Source: Metaphire vulgaris | Lineage: Eukaryota; Annelida; Clitellata; Crassiclitellata; Megascolecidae | Assembly (NCBI GenBank): GCA_018105865.1 | Contig: CM030865.1 | Span: 9,480,013 to 9,544,012, forward strand | Direction of reading: 5' to 3' | DNA: 64,000 nucleotides | In this document: positions 59,546 through 64,000 of the stretch, piece by piece | Layout: every line of letters begins with the position of its first letter | Position numbering within the stretch: the first letter of the stretch is position 1 | Notes under the pieces: generated by a model | What the model was told of the DNA's origin: nothing | The model's database searches: none | What the model saw: only the letters and a program-made list of their open reading frames with translations | Program-made: the position numbers and the translations under genes

Positions 59546-59746
59546 TTATGTGAAACAGTTTTGCTTCAGGCCAAGCTTGTTTCTTTCACTCTTGTCGCCC
59601 ACCTCTTCAGCATCCAACCCCTCAGTGTTTAAGTGACACATAAACCTAAGTCGTTGGTGTAAAACTTCTTCTTTATATGGTAAAGCTAGTAATGGAAGAA
59701 TTGCCAAAAAGAACGTTACTCCTAGAACCAGGCCGTCCATTTTCAT
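59546..59746 (-). other. Short frame with signal-peptide-like start
   Basis: 66 codons: MKMDGLVLGVTFFLAILPLL then ALPYKEE, followed by a polar tail with two cysteines and TGT...ACA before the stop. The start is a good signal-peptide shape. Not recognised. Possible donors (CTTAG|gtttat, GAGAG|gtgggc) would make it a first exon. Could be chance. Confidence 0.25.
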
Positions 59747-60209
59747 TTTGCATATTATTGCGTATTGGAAAGCTTTGACCTTGTTTGATTTGACCTTGAC
59801 CTGGATATAAATTAAAGGACTAGGTGTTGAAAAATTCATGTTCAGTTGGATGGCTCATTAAATGCTTGTGGTTGGTCTGAAGAACTACGGAAGGGGTTGA
59901 TTTAGAAAAAATGTTGTATAGGTCAAAGATATAAAAAACAGGAATTCTTTAGAGAACTTAACAAATTATCATGATTTGTTGCATTTTGCCAAATATGGTC
60001 TCTGTGTTAGTGTGTGTGTGTGTGTGTGTGTGTTGATGCTGCATTTTTTAGTAACCTATTTTGTTGATTTTATTTGGATACCTTACTTTGGTATGCTGTG
60101 TGTGGGTTATCTCTATCCTCCTCTACCCACAACTGGTCCAGTATGATTACTACAGGGGATTTTTATTTTAATTTGGGCTTAAGAATAAAGAAAGTAATCC
60201 AACTGCTTT

Positions 60210-60282
60210 GGGAAAAATGAAGGTGAGCCAAAATATGAACCTCTGGGCAAAAATGAAGGTGAGCCAAAATATGAACCTCTTC
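60210..60282. repeat. Two tandem copies of a 36-bp unit
   Basis: aaaaatgaaggtgagccaaa plus atatgaacctct, twice, nearly identical. Confidence 0.9.
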
Positions 60283-60567
60283 TATTTATGGGTCTAATGC
60301 TACATAATTAAACAACAAACAAAATTTATGCCCCAAGTTTGTGACATTCTATGTATGTCTAAGAGCAACACAAAATTATCCCAGTTTGTGACATTCGGAC
60401 ATGGCAAGTTAATTTGTCAAGACTACCAAATTCATATAATAAAATCGACTTCTTCTTCTAGCGAATGCCTATCGGCGAGGTAGGATTGTTAGTTTCCCCA
60501 ATAGAATTGGGTACTCACGGGGTGCACCACTTTAAGGTCGATCCAATGCACCCCAAAATCAAATTAT

Positions 60568-60647
60568 TTAACCCTTTAACCGTGTATTTAACTGTAACTC
60601 AATGTAAAATGGACGGATATATCCGGGGTCCCCAGTTAAGGGGTTAA
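60568..60647. mobile_element. 80-bp piggyBac-like MITE
   Basis: TTAACCCTTTAACCG ... CCCCAGTTAAGGGGTTAA with TTAA borders. Reverse complement of 27,068-27,147 with few changes. Confidence 0.7.
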
Positions 60648-61264
60648 GCAGTTGACTTCAATTGAAGCAATTGCCTTAGTTGCCGTGCAGTTAGTTAACA
60701 ATGTATGGATGCTGGATTTTTCAGTCTGTCATGGCTGATGCTTCTATGCATTATGTAGCGGCTCTATAGAAGTTTAAGATTAGATTCGATATTGTATGGT
60801 AACTGCTTTGGCTGTTAATTGCTTCTAGCATTGAATCGTTTTATGATTTTGATGCATTTAGAAAAACCGTTCACCATAACCTCTTTGATGCCAAACCCTT
60901 GGAATAATAATAATTGCAGAAATTGTGGGTCAGTGACCTTCTTCAATCCAAATAATACTGAGAAGTCAGACCAAACAGAATTCCAGTCCAGCACCAGATG
61001 GCGTGTGTGCGGGGTGTCTGTTGTGGGTGCGCGTGAGTAGAGGGTGTGGCCCGGAAATAATCACAGTCTGCATGGCTTGCAGTCTGTTTACTTTCTCTAC
61101 CCCGTACCTGAAGACCTGCAGTGCGGGGATTAGGGGTGGGGAGTTTATTCTCTGTTATCTACTAGTATTGATTCCCCTTCAATTCGAAACCTCCCAAAAG
61201 AATTGACCTGACCTGCTCTCCTAAAGTAGTTATGGCCTCTCCTTGGTTGAGGTTATTGCTTCTC

Positions 61265-61273
61265 TTGCCATAA

Positions 61274-61322
<49 letters not shown>

Positions 61323-61360
61323 CTTATGCAGTATATATATATATATATATATATATATTC
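61265..61360. repeat. (TA)n microsatellite
   Basis: Two ta runs separated by tgtatatcttatgcag. Confidence 0.93.
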
Positions 61361-61554
61361 TGTGTATATCTTATACTGTATATTCTATAAATACCCATAC
61401 CAACCCAGAAGACCTTGGCCGGGTCAAGGATGCATAAATAAGCAAGTTTAGACCAGACATTTTAAAGATCCTGTCAAGGTCAACGGTTTCTAGGCTTCTG
61501 TTCTTTGAATTGGATCAAAAGCACTTTTCTTTGCAATTTTGATTTCTTAACTAC

Positions 61555-61720
61555 AGTGGCGTAGCCAGGATTTTCCGAAGGGGGGCGGTTATGGTTCCTA
61601 TGATTCCCAACTTCAGAAAATTCTGACAACCAAAAAAAGGTTAGCATCATTCTGTGAGATTTGTTGGTTAAACAGCAGCATGTAAGAAATCCTGACAAGC
61701 ATAAAAAAGGTCATCAGGTA
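61555..61720. mobile_element. hAT-type MITE, left part only
   Basis: cagtggcgtagccaggattt, two tgacaa(c/g)cataaaaaagg motifs; right end not found. Confidence 0.6.
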
Positions 61721-61765
61721 TTATTATGCTTCAATAATTGAAATATTGGTATATGATATATGAAC

Positions 61766-62680
61766 CAGTGTTGTTTTTTTAATTATCTAATTAATTAGAA
61801 TATTTGCTAATTCTAATTCTAATTAATTAGAAACATTGTTTAGGTGATTACAATTATAAGTAATTAATTAGATTTTTAAAGCTAATTCTAATTAATTAGA
61901 AATCATTCTAATTAAATCAAAATATATTTTATAATCTTAATAATCTAACTTTTTGGAAATAAAGTACTTGCTTACATACTTAGATCGCCATCATAAAAAA
62001 GTATTTTCTTTTCTGTCAATGTTTTAATGATAATTTCAACGATCTAATAATATTTCTTTGTAAATTGTTGGTTGATCATGGCAAATTTTTGGAAGAAATA
62101 CCTGACAATCTGGACAATTTTTGACGGACTTTACAGTCAACCAAACAGACAATAAAACGCTCATTTCTGGATCCTGTAAGACATGCAAGAAAAGGATAAC
62201 TGGCGATTGGAAGCCAATAAGGGTGACGTTGAATTTTATAAGTCATGCAAACCTATATACACCTTACAAGTACAAAACTTTTGATGCAGAAAAGACAAAG
62301 AAAAGGAAGGAGTTGCTTGTCATTGCCATGCAAGTGCAACAGACAAATTGATTAACATTGCCGTCTGACTGTTAAGAATAATGTTTATAACTCAACTGTA
62401 TTATTTGTCATTTGAAGATAAAACTGTTTATAACTTGACTGCATTATTTGTCATTTGTCATTTGACAATTCTAGCCATCATCATTCCTGATCTAATTAAG
62501 CTGCTAATTAACTTAATTAGATCAAAATGTACTAATTCTAATTAGATATTTAATTATTATTATATTATTATCTAATTAGATATTTCATGTACCAAATTCT
62601 AATTCTAATTAATTAGCTGAAAGGACTAGCTAATTCTAATTGTAATTAATTGGCAAACGCGTCAATTAAAAACAACACTG
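61766..62680 (+). mobile_element. hAT transposon, internally decayed, perfect 8-bp TSD
   Basis: CAGTGTTGTTTTTTTAATTA ... AATTAAAAACAACACTG, flanks atatgaac on both sides (61,758-61,765; 62,681-62,688). Subterminal taattctaattaattagaa iterations at both ends. It encloses a BED-finger-like frame (62,100-62,351). Unlike the other elements here it retains coding remnant, so it may descend from an autonomous member. Confidence 0.9.
62100..62351 (+). pseudogene. BED-type zinc-finger remnant of hAT transposase
   Basis: Open frame without an ATG start: TDFTVN, then SGSCKTCKKRITGDWKP, LNFISHANLYTP, then a Lys-rich end and stop. CxxC followed about 20 residues on by a histidine, with the K(x)ITG..K.T.NFISH pattern, is the usual hAT N-terminal BED finger. 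The second zinc-ligand histidine is not clear (HANLY rather than HLKxxH). The catalytic part of the transposase is absent. Confidence 0.6.
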
Positions 62681-63520
62681 ATATGAACATATACACTGTA
62701 CTGAGCACAATAATAAAATTTTGGTCGCCAAGGGGGTTTCGACCCCAAAACAACCCTCTTCCTACACTGGGAACACCCAGGAGAGTTTTTAACCTCCAAA
62801 ACCCCCTTGACTAGGCCACTGCTTAACTACAGCAGATGCTAACAGATGAAGATTTCCTATTAGCTGTGTGGTGTATAGTCAAGTCAAGTGTGATTAATTA
62901 ATATTTCATTAGCAGGATGGTTCAGATCCTCTCAGATTTACAGGAGCTGCTGTTACTGTTACTGTGACATGGAGCAGTGGGGGATAATATGTTCAAGCTT
63001 GTGGGGATGCAGTTGTTGGGAAATGTAGCAGTGGGGGGATGTAGCGGTGGGGGGATGCAGTTGGGCAGTGGGGGAGATTCCCCCTTTCCCCCTACAAATG
63101 TGCCCTGGTTCACTACAGTGTGTTAGTACATGTTGTGGAATAGAACCATGTAAAGTGGCATGACAGTGGGAGTGACAGTAAGTGAGTTTGACTGTATTTG
63201 TCATCGGGTATTTCTAGTTATGACACTGTTGAGATGTGGTTCTGTTTCATTATTATCGAATTGTTGAGGTGTTGATCTTCCCATGATATGCTTTTCAGTA
63301 TGTTCATTACTTCTGACATATCCTTGGGATGGTTTGCTTGTATTCTAGATAGGCCTGGTCCCATTTCTAGGATAGTTTGAGTGGATGGATGAATGAATGA
63401 ATGTGTTGTAGAGAATGAATAAATGAACAAATGAACTGAAAGATAGATGGAATGATAATGATTTGTGGATGGATGGATGGAGGAAGGAAAGGGATGAATA
63501 TGGCCACCTGGCTAAGGAGG

Positions 63521-63571
63521 TGTGTGTGTGTGTGCATATATATATATAAATATATATATATTATGTATATG

Positions 63572-63603
<32 letters not shown>

Positions 63604-63612
63604 CATACATGG
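63521..63612. repeat. (GT)n(AT)n compound microsatellite
   Basis: Short gt run, then ta/atgtat units to 63,612, followed by the palindrome tggactactatagtagtcca. Confidence 0.9.
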
Positions 63613-63731
63613 ACTACTATAGTAGTCCATGATGAAATAGCCAGCCGTTGAGGGGTGATTGAAATTACCTTGGAATTTGTAGGTGACCTCCCAATCACTT
63701 TTTACTTTTTTCCAATGAATGAACTGTCTGT

Positions 63732-63733
63732 CT

Positions 63734-63768
<35 letters not shown>

Positions 63769-63778
63769 TTCTCTCTCC
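63732..63778. repeat. (CTGT)n(CT)n microsatellite
   Basis: About five ctgt then about twelve ct units. Same unit as 30,828-31,011. Confidence 0.9.
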
Positions 63779-64000
63779 TAGAGCCGAGTGTCCAAGGTAC
63801 CGTAATTGCTCTCTGAGATTATTGGCTAGATAGCTTTAAGCCTTAAGGAGCAACCAGAGGTCTGAGGATTAGTTGAGATGGGACAGGACCCAAAGTAGGT
63901 CATGGATGGAACCAAGGCATTAAACAGTCTTGGGATGGAACCTTTAGAAGTTTAGACATACATAAAATGAATTGACCAATGGGAGTAAGAACCACGGAAA

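Overview
This is a eukaryotic nuclear window from an animal. It holds pieces of two metazoan gene families with spliced exons, in a landscape dominated by simple-sequence repeats and short transposons. The mix of a Notch-ligand gene, a cyclic-nucleotide-gated (CNG) channel gene, CR1/L2-like and RTE-like LINE tails, tRNA-derived SINEs and abundant hAT-type MITEs fits an invertebrate, perhaps a marine deuterostome. I cannot fix the phylum from sequence alone. No rRNA, functional tRNA, CRISPR array or bacterial-type operon is visible.

Left part (62-17,203, minus strand): a Delta/Jagged-type Notch ligand is spread over seven recognisable short exons separated by repeat-filled introns. In transcript order they are MNNL/C2-like part 1 (17,203-17,037), part 2 (13,836-13,707), part 3 (12,533-12,379), DSL domain (9,937-9,804), DSL end plus EGF1 (3,538-3,416), EGF2 (2,243-2,133), and EGF3 plus the start of EGF4 (224-62). 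Every junction has GT/AG ends and matching phase (2/2, 0/0, 2/2, 1/1, 1/1, 1/1). The gene runs off the left edge, so later EGF repeats, the transmembrane segment and the tail are missing. The signal-peptide exon upstream of 17,203 was not found.

Middle (17,204-28,740): no recognisable gene. It holds LINE tails, a 1.8-kb TA-flanked DNA transposon with a nested MITE, a very long GAT microsatellite, nested hAT MITEs and a foldback-like element. The two genes diverge from this interval.

28,741-39,044 (plus strand): a CNG channel alpha-type subunit in four coding exons (28,741-28,878; 33,594-33,781; 34,894-35,102; 37,637-39,044) with matching phases 0/0, 2/2, 1/1. The last exon is long and GC-rich. 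It encodes S3 to the stop: S4-S6, pore, C-linker, cyclic-nucleotide-binding domain, an alanine run and a C-terminal coiled coil. There is an apparent 1-nt frameshift between S3 and S4, and several functional positions differ from vertebrate CNGA channels.

Right part (39,045-64,000): no gene I can defend. 39-45 kb is crowded with hAT-type MITEs. From about 45.5 kb the MITE density drops and dinucleotide microsatellites dominate, with scattered LINE/SINE remnants, four related TA-flanked elements, a piggyBac-like MITE, and a hAT element with an intact 8-bp target duplication and a decayed BED-finger reading frame.
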